Part shown: positions 23,235 to 35,035 of the stretch, one piece after another
How positions within the stretch are numbered: the first letter of the stretch is position 1
Layout of the letters: each line of letters starts with the position of its first letter
NCBI GenBank assembly: GCA_023678885.1
Contig: CM042962.1
Span: 25,248,336 to 25,312,335, forward strand
From: Pogostemon cablin
Taxonomy: Eukaryota > Streptophyta > Magnoliopsida > Lamiales > Lamiaceae
Direction: 5' to 3'
Length of the DNA: 64,000 bases
Notes under the pieces: model-generated
Database searches by the model: none
Seen by the model: the letters and a program-made list of their open reading frames with translations, nothing else
What the model was told of the DNA's origin: nothing
Translations under genes and position numbers: made by a program

Positions 23235-24090
23235 GGGATAAAAATCATTTTAGTCTCATAACTTTACTTATGTTCACTTTTCGTCCAAAAACAAATAAAA
23301 ATTTCAATTTAATACCACCAGTTTAAAAAAAGAGCTAAAAATATCCCATTTTTTCTGAAAAATACTGAAATCGCAGAAACTAATTGATTCCCGGCCGGAA
23401 TGACCACGTGACAGCTATTTAATCTGTTTTAGTACCACCGATTAAGAAAAATAGCTAAAAATATCCCATTTTTTTCGAAAAATACTGAAATCGCAGAAAC
23501 TACCTGATTCCCGGCCGGAATGACTACGTGGCAGCCATTTAATTTTTTTTAAATATGTTTAATACTTTCCCATCCCACTGAAATGTCTCCATATTACTAT
23601 ATTAGACGTCTCATCCAAATGTCCACATTTTCCACTTTTAGTAAAAAGGTCTCACATGTGTCCCACTACTCACTACTAATACAACTACCCACTACACATA
23701 AAATAATAATACTCCTTAATTTTAGCACAAAAACAAATGTCCATCTTTGACCGGGACAGAGGGAGAGGGAGAGGGAGAGGGAGAGGGAGAGGGAGTAGGT
23801 TTTAATTTATGTTGTATTAATTATTTATAATTTAAGGAAAAATAATATGCATTGTTATTTAATTCAATGAACATGTTGAATCAAATGGCCGAATCAAATG
23901 CTAGGTGACTGCCACGTAATCATTCCGATGGGAAATCGGTGAGCTTTTGGCGATTTCAGCATTTTTTCGGCAAAATTGGGATATTTTTGTCCTAGTTCAT
24001 AAGTGGTGGTACTAAATTGAATTTTTTATTTTTTTTAAGACGAAAAGTAAACATAAGCAGAGTTACGAGACTAAAATAATTTTTATCTCC
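23235..24090. mobile_element. Mutator-like element with internal duplication
   Basis: Long inverted ends (about 170 bases) begin GGGATAAAAATCATTTTAG and, from the right, GGAGATAAAAATTATTTTAG. A perfect 9-base duplication TATAAATTT flanks it (23226-23234 and 24091-24099). The left arm contains an internal tandem duplication of about 110 bases (about 23325-23430 and 23437-23545, each with a CCGGCCGGAATGAC block). A Stowaway MITE is inserted at 23565-23795. There is no transposase. Confidence 0.8.
23565..23795. mobile_element. Stowaway-type MITE with expanded terminal repeat
   Basis: The left end CTTTCCCATCCCACTG follows TA at 23563-23564; the right end is GGGACAGAGGGAG. The last AGAGGG unit is repeated about six times (23757-23795) before the TA, so a hexanucleotide microsatellite has grown out of the TIR. 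Confidence 0.75.
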
Positions 24091-24194
24091 TATAAATTTT
24101 AAGGTGCAACGGAAACATCCCAAATGACCCACTAATTTGAAGTATAAATAAAAAATAATAATATCTTTAATAAAAATTTCTGAGTTGGTCTCAT

Positions 24195-24466
24195 GTGTTC
24201 TACTCGTCGGTGCACAAGGTGTGTATCTTTTTATTTTAAAGGGTATACACTTTAATGAAAAATGATATAATTTTTTAATAGATAAGATTGATTGAAATAT
24301 AAATATTATAAATGTTTGATTAAAAAATTAATTTTTTTTAAAATAAAGAGTACACGTTCTAATACTAAAGAGTATATCATTTGATACTAAAAGGTATATC
24401 TTTCGAAAAATATGGAATTTAGGGACACGGTGTCCCCGAAACGCATAAATTTTTGCCAACAAAAAA
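24195..24466. mobile_element. Small TIR element, GGTGCAC/CGGTGTCC family
   Basis: The left part has CGGTGCACAAGGTGTGTA and GGGTATACACTTTAATG; the right part has GGTATATCTTT, ACACGGTGTCCCC and TTTTTGCC. The same order of blocks occurs in the element at 53705-53943, so the two are relatives. The ends are approximate. Confidence 0.5.
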
Positions 24467-24899
24467 AAAATTAAATAAAATAAAAGAATCTCCCGAGTCC
24501 CACCGTAAACTATCTCGTAAGTGTCTGTTAATTAAAAAGTTTACAGTGACTTGTTAATTAACTTGCACAAATACGGTTCATTATTTATTTCAAACAAAAA
24601 AAATAAGGATGCAGATATAAAGATTTTGCAAGCAACATAATTATAAGTGCGCACTACTTTGCTTATTTTGTGTAAAAAAATTAGTAAAAAATGCTCTAAA
24701 TTTCATAAATAAGTTCACACTAATTTTCATTTATAAAAAAAAAAAACTTGTTATAAAATAATAATTAAAATCTATTAATGTTATAGGATCCAATCATAAA
24801 ATAATATTATTAATATCATGATATTCATTTAGTGCTCTATTTAGAAGCCAATACAAATAAAAATTTTGAGAAAACAAAAAATTAAAACACATAGAAAGT
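24467..24899. other. AT-rich spacer
   Basis: Nothing supported. A CCACCGTAAACTATCTCG scrap near 24500 resembles the GAGAC-type repeats but is too short to assign. Confidence 0.4.
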
Positions 24900-25333
24900 A
24901 AAGAAAGAATGAAAGACAATGAACACAATCATTTAAATGGTTTGATGGTGATGATCTAAGTACACTAAGGCAAGTGCAGAATTCGAACGCTACAGATTAA
25001 TTACAACACACTAAGGCCACGAAAGCCACTAGTGATTCACTCTTTTGTTTGCTACAAAAATCACTCTGAGAAACTAACTTCAAGGTGCTGTGTTGTGAGC
25101 AAAATTCCCGCTTATATAATGACAGTCCACGTGGCAGTGAATAGATGCAGCCAAAAATTCGTTCATGAATAACTAACTTCAAAGCCAGCCACCTGTTAGC
25201 TTTAATGCCTTAGCCACGAAAAAATGATGAGTTTTTAATCCATGCAGCTGCAGCAGGTTTAATGTTCCCATCAGACATCTAACTACATCACATGACTTGT
25301 TATGACCACTCCACCTTAAGCCTTGTTCAATCA
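24900..25333 (-). mobile_element. 3' LTR of the old host Copia element
   Basis: On the minus strand a purine-rich AAGTGTGGAAGGA tract is followed by TGATTGAACAAGGC at 25333. This looks like a polypurine tract and the LTR start directly after the pol frame, and the pol stop codon TGA coincides with the LTR's first bases. A TATA-like TTATATAAGCGG lies in the middle. The far end of the LTR is not defined. Confidence 0.55.
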
Positions 25334-25777
25334 TCCTTCCACACTTATCTCCACTTGTTGTTTTAAGGCCACATCAGAAGCCTCTTGCTTCCTTAATTCA
25401 AGCCACCCAAGCTCTTGCACAGCTTTCATATTTAGAAGAGTCTTAAGACAAAAGTTAGTCGGATTGTCTTTTGTCTTGATCTTATAGACCTTAACAAAAC
25501 TTTTATCCACCATATCTCTCACAAACTACAACTTTACATCTATAGCCTTAATTCTTTCATAATACCCTGTTGTTTTGATAGATGGATTGCACTATCATTA
25601 TCACAAAATATGCTTACAACTTCCTGATTCGACCCAAGTTCTCCGATTAATCCTATGAATCCACATAGCTTCTTTTACAGCTTCAGTAAGTGCTATAAAC
25701 TCTGCTTTTATAGTGGGCAAAGCCACTATAGACTGATGTGTAGCTCTCCACCTTACTATAGTACCATATAAAGTAAA
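25334..25777 (-). pseudogene. Copia pol, C-terminal half of RNase H (host of the Helitron)
   Basis: Minus-strand translation gives FTLYGTIVRWRATHQ, then SIVALPTIKAEFIALTEA and further on MRDMVDKSFVKVYKIKTKDN, with frame breaks between. These are the Copia RNase H signatures (normally like W-S-x-Q-x-VALSTTEAEY and the RDLVEKG-type end). The coding stops abruptly at 25777, exactly where the Helitron begins. The matching N-terminal half is on the far side at 36092. Confidence 0.85.
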
Positions 25778-26083
25778 CCAGCATGAAACCCGCGTATTAC
25801 GTGGGCTACTTGAAATTTTTTTATTCAAAATAAATATTAAATGTATTATTTAAATAATATATTTAAAAGGTATTATTATTTATTTTGCATATAAAATAAA
25901 ATAATTAAAATTCAAGTAAATGACAATACAAAATGGTTAAATAAATTCAAAAACATTCTTTTAAAGGGTTAAATAACATTATTAAGATTCTCTATAAGCA
26001 ACATTTTGTGTTTCATTTGTCACAACTTAAATTCATCTAGGCACACAAATTTAGATCAATTCAACATTTACTCTTAAAAATAC

Positions 26084-27470
26084 TGTTGGCACTTGGATCG
26101 TTTGGTTAACGTGACCCGTTAGGGATCCATACGTTTCTAATATCAGTGGAAGCAATAAATCATAGAAACGATTACCGTTCACCAGGGTATGTAGAAGATG
26201 AAGGATTCTCGCTGATAGACTGTGCAGTCCTACGAGAATGGACATAACTTCCTCGTCTGATGTCGGAATTGAATGATCTTCGTGCTCAGACGATCCTCTC
26301 TTCAACGGCTTTCCGTCAGTATATTGATCATCGAATTCTGAGTACTGTACAATTTTATATAAATTTCTCAAGGTGGCAGACAACAACAGCAAACTACCTT
26401 CTGATCTTCTGCCGTATGTCCCAAGTCCGATCTCGACGTCGTGTGGGCGACGATCTACGAGACCTCCTCAATCTGCTCTCAACCCTCATCACACGTGAAT
26501 ATTGAATAAGATTAGGATTCCAGATAAGTTGAGATGACTTATATACATGGGCTACAGCAGGGACCAGGAGGAGAAATTGGGTTGGACCTCCATTGGGCTT
26601 AAGTATCCAAGTTTAACCCAAAGCTTATACTTAAGTCCAATAATAATAATATATTCCACTAAAATATTATTACTGCACTGCCTTTCCAATCCCAAAATTA
26701 CGTTTTGGGCTCCTTCTTATTATGAGCCCGTTAGTCTCCCCATGTTTAAGATATACAATGTCCATTAATTAATTTAAGTTACTGACAACTCAATTAATTA
26801 ATATCTCATCTAAGAGTAGTACCACTCAACCTCATTATCATGCCGGAATAAATTTCACCTACAGGGTTTACATGATAATCCTTATGAGCTCCTCAAGGGG
26901 ACATCATCAACCTATGACGGACACGGATTCCTTCTACAATCAACAGCACCCCATAGAGACAGCATTACTTCCCAACTCACCGAGTTTGTTGATTTAATTA
27001 CATGTAAATCTCACTCATTGATGAATCAAAGAAATACATATTGCCCTATGTGTCGAGGTTTGTATAGGGATTAAGAGCACGAACTTCCATAATAACTGAG
27101 ATCAAGTTCTCCTATAAGTCAGTATAAGTCGAACGATCTCAAGCGGTCTTGCTCGATACACACAAGTGCACTAATGTGATTCTATAGCCAAGACAAGCTA
27201 ATACCAAACCACACTACAACCATCCCGATAGAGAGTCCCCGTCTATCTCGGTTGTGAGCATCTGTTTATACTTTATAAGGAAACCAATAATATGATCTTC
27301 CGCGTGTTGTCGCACAACATATTATCTACAGTATAAAGTAAGTAGACTATTACATCGTGCATATAAATAAATTATAAGATGCAATCATTTGATCGTATGA
27401 TTCTCATTTCAAATTAATTGTTATAACATTGTTCATACAAAAAGCTAGACTTTTAGTATATAATCCAACA
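26084..27470 (-). repeat. 3' LTR of copy A
   Basis: On the minus strand it starts TGTTGGATTATATAC and ends AAGTGCCAACA. A TATA motif (TGTATATAA) lies near 26539-26547. It is highly similar to the other three LTRs at 32787, 39675 and 46422. Confidence 0.9.
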
Positions 27471-27482
27471 ATCTCCCACTTA
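27471..27482 (-). other. Polypurine tract of copy A
   Basis: The minus strand reads AAGTGGGAGAT directly before the 3' LTR's TGTTGG. This is the plus-strand primer site used in reverse transcription. Confidence 0.75.
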
Positions 27483-28389
27483 TACTAAAAGACTATGTTG
27501 TCATGTCTTCCGCCATACATCTGATTCCCACTCCTACTACACGACCATCAAAAGCTTTCGCTTTAAGGTCCTTGTAAATGGATTTACTAGGTTATCATCC
27601 GATGCAATCTAGGCGACAACAACCTTCCCCTCATCATACAATTTCTCGTAACAGGTGGTACTCGCGCTCCATGTGTTTAATTGCCTTATGGACTCGTGAT
27701 TCCTTCAAGTTTGCAACTGCACTAATATCATTAATTTAAATTGTGATAATCTTGGGCAAACTTAGAAATACTTCAAAGTCCATCATGAAGTTTCTAGAGT
27801 CATATAGATAATTTGACTGCCTTATAGGCTCCAATTTATGATCTTTCCATGATAGAGTCCGGAGTTCGAAATATATTTCTATATAACACTCCTCCATATT
27901 ATAGCTCTACTTCTTAAAATTAAACACATAACCTTGAGGTGGATTTACTGCCATCCCTATCTGATTTGAAAAATCTGAATCTACGTAACTCATAAGAAGC
28001 AGCGAATCTGTCCTGTAAGCCTACATATAATTTCTAGTCCTTTTCAGGTACATAAATATATGTCTTACCACAGTTCAACATTCTTATTTCTAGTTACCTT
28101 GATACTCACTATCTATGCAATTGACAATACAATTATCCATTCTCATCCATAGCATTCCTTAGATTAAGCTTTCTTATTCGCCGAAGCATAAGGAACCGCT
28201 TTCATCACCTTTATCTCTTTTTGTGTCTCAATACACATTCACTTAGATAAATTCACATACTAAATGAGTAAGGATCGTATCATTTTGCTAAACTTGAGCT
28301 AAGCCTAACATCCTTTTTTTGTGATCCGTATTATCGTGATCAAAAGGATATTTTTACTCTTCTTAAGTCCTTCATTTCATACTGCTTTA

Positions 28390-28620
28390 TTAATCATACC
28401 CATACGCCTGACAATACTCTTTCATTGTCTCCAATGAGTAATATATCATCTACGTATAGTACAAAAATACCACCACATTTCCGTCACTCTTTTCAATACA
28501 CAAGACATATCCGAGCATTGATAAAATCCATATCACTGGATTTCTTCATCAAAACGGATGTTCTATAATTTTGAAGCTTGCTTTAGTCCATTGATGGACA
28601 CTTTAAGCTTAATATCAAAA
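28390..28620 (-). pseudogene. Reverse transcriptase remnant of copy A
   Basis: The minus strand gives FVLYVDDILLIGDN around 28430-28470. This holds the intact YVDD catalytic motif, preceded further right by GLKQAS-like sequence. Frameshifts lie on both sides. Confidence 0.8.
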
Positions 28621-29575
28621 TGCTCTTAGCTCTTTGCAATGAATCACTCTGGTTGCTTAACATAGATGTTTTCCTCAAGACTTCCATTCAGGAAAGTTGT
28701 CTTGACATCTCTTGGCTATCCCTCATATTCCATATGAGTAGCAATAGGTAAAAGAGTTCGGATCGACTTAGGCATAGCTACCGGCGAACAGGTTATCTCA
28801 TAATCGAACCCTTTCTTTCTGAGTATACCTTTTTCGCAACAAGCTTTGCTTCCAAGGTTTTCATCTTACCATATGATCCTCTTTTATTTTGTATGACCAC
28901 TTCCAATGACTTTTACACCATTTAGTGGTCTTACAAGCTCCCAGATTTAATTTAGAATTCATCAATTCTATTTCAACATCATCGCACTAGATAAGATATC
29001 GCATTTTGATCTTGTAGTGCTTCGTCGTATCTGTGGATTCAATCCATGTTTACTAGGGACTAAGTCTCACGACTCTCCCAAAATATATATCTTACAAGTT
29101 GTCGAACAACCCTCCCACTACGACAAGACACTACACGCAATTGTGTATCAGACGTGACACGCGTTGCAGTTTAACTTGTGGTATATCCTCTTATACACTT
29201 GGTACTAATACTTTGTGTTTTCCCTCTCACTTCCTTTAGAACAATTTATACATGGGTTTATGATTTAATACATAGTTTTTTCCAAAAAAACTAGTGTTTG
29301 TGTTAACAATCACCCTTTGATCTTTTGGATTAAATAAATCATCACCCTTCATTTTTCTAGAATATCCCACAAACAAACAAACGTTCAAATGAATTATTAT
29401 TTCTAGGGCTTATCCATAAAATGAATTAAGTAATTCCAAATAATTCATCATCTATCTAATCATTTGCATAAGAGTCTTTCTCTTATTAGGATTAAAAGAC
29501 GCATGATTAATTACTATTTGTTGCATCCGTACTATAAACATGATTTAAGAGTTTACAAATTGTCAATAACGTACC

Positions 29576-29791
29576 TTAACAGATTATAGCTCCATCCTTC
29601 ATTACTATGACCATGTCATTTAAATGAAATGGAGTATCCATCTGTAAATGCATAGAAACTGAAATAAAATTCTTTCTATGAAAACGTACGTAAAGATAAT
29701 TTCTCATAATCAAACGTCTATTCATATCGTAAGATAAATAAACAACTCCCACTGCAACAGCCACTACTCTCGTAGTATTACCCATGTCCAT
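29576..29791 (-). pseudogene. Protease/pre-integrase segment of copy A
   Basis: An open 71-codon stretch contains YLYVRFHRKNFISVS, the Copia motif usually like VLYVPxLxKNLISVS just after protease. Copy B keeps a longer version at 43683-43973. Confidence 0.65.
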
Positions 29792-29899
29792 AATAATCTC
29801 ATCATCACTAAGTTACACGCTTTTAGTGATTCCGGTATCTACACACAACCTGTCAGTAGATGTCATCAGTATTCATGCTTCAACAACTAGTGAATGAAA

Positions 29900-30160
29900 T
29901 AATAACTTTGTTCACATCTCGATGAAAATGGATTTCTTTTGTCAAATATTTTGTCAGAAATTCCCCACCATATACAACCTCTTTGTAATTCAGGTGGAAC
30001 TTGCTCAAAACATTTAGGCAAACAATGAATGATAAATTGACCTAGGTTTCCCCTTCAATATCTCTTCCAAGCATTTCCATTTGATTCATCAAGTTAACCA
30101 TGACCTCTTGCCTTTTAACCTCACTCAAGTATCCGAAAAGTTGCATGAGACTATCATATT
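29900..30160 (-). pseudogene. Gag remnant of copy A
   Basis: The minus strand has VMVNLMNQMEMLGRDIEGE followed in another frame by SKFHLNYKEVVYGG. This resembles the conserved part of Copia Gag (helical MxxLxNxxExLGxxI, then FxLNYxxxK). Several frameshifts are present. Confidence 0.55.
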
Positions 30161-31262
30161 TCTATGAACCTCTTACATCTCCACTAGAGACTTTAATAGG
30201 CATCATGGGATATCCTTAGTGAGAAACCACTTATATTTTCCTAAGTAGTAAAATTCAAACCAAGATTTTTTTCTAATCATCTAATTTTGGACCAGTAAAT
30301 ATGTTTCTTTTAGTAAACAGTAAGTGAAATAAAACTATTTGAAATTCAGAGAATCATAAAATATACACCGATCAAATCTTCAAATTTATCCATTTATATT
30401 GATTCCCTCAAAACAATATAAAATATAAATTCACCGACATCTCAAGCACCGTGAGTTTGCAAGCCATGATAGTGTGGACGTTTACAAACCCGAACATTTA
30501 CAAGAGAAGGTTTTACCCATTAATTTCATTTGTCTACCTAACTTTATGACAATAATTAATAGTCGGTTCCTCTTTAGCCATGCAAATAAAAGCAGTGACT
30601 CCGATGGGGAGGATACTTATTATTTACACCTAAGTGTACACCATTATTTGACCCCAAGTCCATTGCGCGAGCTTATGTGCCTTACTGATGGAGAAGTACA
30701 CACGCGCTCGGATAACTTCATACAGTCATCAATTATAAGTTTGTACCAGTGAACCGCATATAAGCTCATCCGTTAGGGAGGAAGGTCTATGCCAACGTGC
30801 AAGTTCATATGCATCACATTACAAACATAATTATTTAATGAAGTCTATTCCAGCAATCCATGAATAAACTCATCCGATGGGGAGGAAGGCTCTAATGCCG
30901 ACGCGCAAATTTATTCACATTACTAAAAAACCAATAATAGAGGCCGCGGGAATTTATTACCAATCCCCTCTCCCACTTAGTTATTTAAGATCGAGGGATT
31001 TTACATGCATATAATATTCAAAAATAAAATACGCAACCTAGCATGCTCCTATTACGGATAATAAGACAGTAAATCAAGAGTATCATGCATAGGATATATA
31101 ACAATAATTAAATAATTAAATTAAATTATAACAGTTATATATCAGCGAATTCGATTGTTCGTCACCAATCACGAATGCGGACAACTGCGACGGGGATCGA
31201 CCTCCCCGCAGTCTGCTCCACCACTCCGGCACCCTGCCCGATCACATTGTGAAGACTCACGC

Positions 31263-31863
31263 GGAACCTGATGCAGACCAATCGAACTTGATGCAGACCA
31301 GTCAAACCTAATATAAATCCGCTCGAACCGGTGCAGAGTCCATCGAATCTGATGGAGACCAATCGAACCTGATGTGAATCTGCTCGAACCTGGTGCATCA
31401 TCGATCGAACCTGATGCAGACCAATCGAACCTGATGTGAATACGCTCGAACCTAGTGCAATATCGATCGAACCTGATGCAGACCAATCGAACCTGATGTG
31501 AATCTGCTCGAACCTGGTGCAGCATCGATCGAACCTGATGCAGACCAATCGAACCTGATGTGAATCCGTTCGAACCTGATACAACATCGATCGAACCTGA
31601 TGCAGACCAATCGAACCTGATGTAAATCAATCGAACCTGATGTGAAACCGCTCGAACCTAGTGCAGCATCGATCGAACTTGATGCAGACCAATCGAACCT
31701 GATGTGAATCCGCTCGAACATGGTGCAGCATCGATCGAACCTGATGCAGACCAATTGAACCTGATGTGAATCCGCTCAAACCTGGTGCAGCATTGATCGA
31801 ACCTGATGCAGACCAATCGATGATGTGAATCCACTCGAACCTGATGCAGCATCGATCAAACCT
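31263..31863 (-). repeat. 61-bp higher-order minisatellite in the leader, copy A
   Basis: About ten units of about 61 bases, each built of three roughly 20-base sub-repeats sharing TCGAACCTGATG (minus strand: CATCAGGTTCGA). It lies in the untranslated leader between PBS and gag. All three frames stay open on the minus strand because the unit lacks stop codons, so the apparent proteins here are not real. Confidence 0.9.
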
Positions 31864-32772
31864 TCATCCGCGCAACCTCACACAGTGTTCCGCGCGCCAC
31901 ATGGCACGCCACCATGCACGCCATCCCAGCATCCAGCAAGCCAACGTGTGCGACTCCTCTCCAACGTGAAAGATTTACACGTCACGCCCCGAGCTCCCAA
32001 CAAGCACCAATGCCCATCTGGCCGCCCGATACTCAGCACACTGTTCCGCACGCCAACGAGCAGCACACGCCCAGCAGTTGATCGCTCCTTGCCCAGTTCA
32101 AAACGCGCCCCAGCCGTGCCATTCACTTGATGCTATGCACAACACTATGTGCCTTGACGAGCGCTCAATGTTCCAAGGGCCTACTTGCACGGAACCAAGT
32201 TCAGTGTTCCCAACGCGCAATACCAAACTACACCAACTGTTGTTCAGGGTTTGCAACTGTAGACAACTTAAAATCCAATCTTCACCGTTCATAATCTACT
32301 CATGTGAGTTCTGAACATGATTTCCAAATTACAGGTCGATCCAACGGTTAGTTTCTGAGAAACAGCTCTTTTCCCTCGACTGCGCAGAACAGAATCCCCC
32401 AAAAACCTGCTTCTGTTTTCGGCATATTCCCGATAACACAAAGCTCCAAATACGATCTGCACCGTTCAGCTTGATCCGATGGTTGAAACTCCGGTTATTG
32501 CCTCTGTAATATCACTGCGCTGGTTTTTCTCTCAAAAATGTGAATATATTTTTGCCCACTTTTTCTTTCTTCCATGTGAAATTGACAAACAGTTTTCGTC
32601 GAATCCTCTCACACTCAACCATCGAAAAAATAGGTATGATATAGGGTATATATCACATAGGGATATTCATGGTTTAGCAGTAAAACCAAAACCCTAAACA
32701 TGTGATCCTAATTTAAAAAAACTAACCACATAAATCCTAGCCTAACGTGTCACGCTTCACCACAAAACCGAA

Positions 32773-32784
32773 GCTCTGATACCA
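32773..32784 (-). other. Primer-binding site of copy A
   Basis: The minus strand reads TGGTATCAGAGC, the standard complement of the plant initiator tRNA-Met 3' end. It lies two bases after the 5' LTR. Confidence 0.9.
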
Positions 32785-32786
32785 AT

Positions 32787-34174
32787 TATTGGTGCTTGGA
32801 TCATTTGGTTAACATGACCCGTTAGGGATCCATACATTTCTAATATCAGTGGAAGCAATAAATCATAGAAACGATTACCGTTCACCAGGGTATGTAGAAG
32901 ATGAAGGATTCTGGCTGACAGACTGTGCAGTCCCATGAGAATGGCCATAACTTCCTCATTTGATGTTGGAATTGAATGATCTTTGTGTTCAGACGATCCT
33001 CTCTTCAACGGCTTTCCGTCAGTATATTGATCATTAAATTCTGAGTATTGTAAGATTTTATATAAATTTCTCAAGATGGCGGACAGCAGCAGCAAACTAC
33101 CTTCTGATTTTCTGCCGTATGTCCCAAGTCCGATCTCGACTTCGTGTGGGTGCGATCTACGAGACCTCCTCAATCTGCTCTCAACCCTCATCACACGTGA
33201 ATAATGAATAAGATTAGGGTTCCAGATAAGTTGAGGTGACTTATATACATGGTCTACAGCAGGGACCAGGAGGAGAAATTGGGTTGGGCCTCCATTGGGC
33301 TTAAGTATCCAAACTTAGCCCAAAGCTTATACTTAAGTCCAATAATAATAATATATTCCACTAAAATATTATTACTGCACTGCCTTTCCAATCCCAAAAT
33401 TACGTTTTGGGCTCCTTCTTATTATGAGCCCGTTAGTCTCCCCATGTTTAAGATATACAATGTCCATTAATTAATTTAAGTTACTGACAACTCAATTAAT
33501 TAATATCTCATTCAAGAGTAGTACCACTCAACCTCATTATCATGCCGGAATAAATTCCACCTGCAGGGTTTACATGATAATCCTTATGAGCTCCTCAAGG
33601 GGACATCATCAACCTATGACGGACACGGATTCCTTCTACAATCAACAGCACACCATAGAGACAATATTACTTCCCAACTCACCGAGTTTGTTGATTTAAT
33701 TACATGTAAATCTCACTCATTGTTGAATCAAAGAAATACATATTGCCCTACGTGTCGAGGTTATTGTATAGGGATTAAGAGAACGAACTTCCATAGTAAC
33801 TGAGATCAAGTTCTCCTATAAGTCAGTATAAGTCGAACGATCTCAAGCGGTCCTGCTCAATACACACAAGTGAACTAATGTGATTCTATAGCCAAGACAA
33901 GTTAATACCAAACCACACTACAACCATCCCGATAGAGAGTCCCCGTCTATCTCGGTTGTGAGCATCTGTTTATACTTTATAAGGAAACCGATAATATGAT
34001 CTTCCGCGTGTTGTCGCACAACATATTATCTACAGTATAAAGTAAGTGGACTATTGCATCGTGCATATAAATAAATTATAAGACGCAATCATTTGATCGT
34101 ATGATTCTCATTTCAAATTAATTGTTATAACATTGTTCATACAAAAAACTAGACTTTTAATATATAATCCAACA
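32787..34174 (-). repeat. 5' LTR of copy A
   Basis: It drives transcription leftward. A TATA motif (TGTATATAA) at 33241-33249 precedes an ATG at 33194. A one-base deletion near 33152 fuses a short Arg-rich upstream ORF to a second frame, giving a 145-codon ORF seen only in this LTR. The last base pair of the LTR is changed (TATTGG for TGTTGG in plus orientation). Confidence 0.9.
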
Positions 34175-34438
34175 AATACAACATATCATTGCTATGTGTG
34201 AATATAGACCTCAAAAGATTTAAAAGTCTAAATTTTTTCAAGAGATTGTCTTTATCTTTTATGTACTGTAATTTGCTGATTGCAGAATACAACACCACAA
34301 AGGACTTACCTCTATTATACTTTACCGTCATGATATCATCCGAGTGAATGTTTTTCTTGTCACTTTATTTATATAATAATTTTAATAGTTTAATATGTAA
34401 TCATTATTAAATAATTGTTGTATCATGGTTAAATTATA

Positions 34439-34912
34439 CTCCTTCCGTTTCCTTTTATATAACACACTTTTTATTATGGGTTGTCCCTCAAAAGTTCAAA
34501 CCTACCTAAAAAAACAAAAAGTTAAAAACAATCACATTCCCCATAAACTTTATTTAAAAAAAACTACCTAACACACTTTATCATTTACTCCCCCCGTCCC
34601 ACCCAAAGAGTCCATTTTTTTTTTCATTTTGAGCGTCTCATCCTAAGAGTCCCCTTTTATTTTTACATGCATGAGACCCACACAAGCCCACTAATACAAT
34701 TAAATTATGGGGTCCACACTCTCACTTATATAACTACTACTACACATTAAATAATAATGCTCCTTAATCCACGTGCAAAAAGTAAAAACAATTCATTGCA
34801 TGGGAGGGAGGGAGTATTTATTTGAAAAATTATCATTATACCCCTAAAAATTATCATTTTTTTTAATCTTCGTACCGTAATAGTAGCGTAGACTTAAATG
34901 GAAAGGAGGGAG
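34439..34912. mobile_element. Stowaway-type MITE split by another MITE
   Basis: The outer element begins CTCCTTCCGTTTCC and ends GGAAAGGAGGGAG with TA flanks. It belongs to the same subfamily as 56495-56756 (shared CCCCTAAAAATTATCA and ACACTTTATCATT blocks). A second MITE occupies 34588-34814. Confidence 0.75.
34588..34814. mobile_element. Stowaway-type MITE, inner of the nested pair
   Basis: The ends are CTCCCCCCGTCCCACC and GCATGGGAGGGAGGGAG with TA at 34586-34587 and 34815-34816. It inserted in the middle of the outer MITE, so it is the younger of the two. Confidence 0.85.
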
Positions 34913-35035
34913 TAATTTTTAATAATAAGTAAATTCTAAACCACCTTTTTATATAATATGGAATTAATTATTGAGCTAATATATTGATAATTTTAAATGA
35001 AAATTATAAAATCATGATAATATATTTTTAGATTA

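Larger units (their letters stand above)
26084..34174 (-). mobile_element. Copia-type LTR retrotransposon, copy A
   Basis: Complete in structure: LTRs 26084-27470 and 32787-34174, with perfect 5-base duplication AATAC (26079-26083 and 34175-34179). The PBS is at 32773-32784 and the polypurine tract right of 27470. In the minus direction the order is PBS, long leader with minisatellite, gag-like remnant, protease-like segment, RT with YVDD and polypurine tract, which is the Copia order. Coding is broken throughout. About 520 bases that carry integrase in copy B are missing here near 29475. It has about 330 bases of GC-rich leader (about 31863-32190) that copy B lacks. Confidence 0.9.

Noticed and set aside
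26547..26768. 73-codon plus-strand ORF present in all four LTRs (also at 33249, 40138, 46885)
   Set aside because: It is antisense to the element. The LTRs are near-identical copies, so shared openness is expected without selection, and no domain is visible.
31162..31852. Long overlapping open frames (up to 153 codons) on the minus strand with repeated HQVRLVCIRFD-type peptides
   Set aside because: They are translations of the 61-bp minisatellite. The unit simply lacks stop codons, so all three frames stay open, and there is no sign of selection for protein.
31263..31863. CRISPR-like look of the regular repeats
   Set aside because: Sub-repeats are adjacent without unique spacers, the DNA is plant nuclear, and the array lies in an LTR retrotransposon leader.
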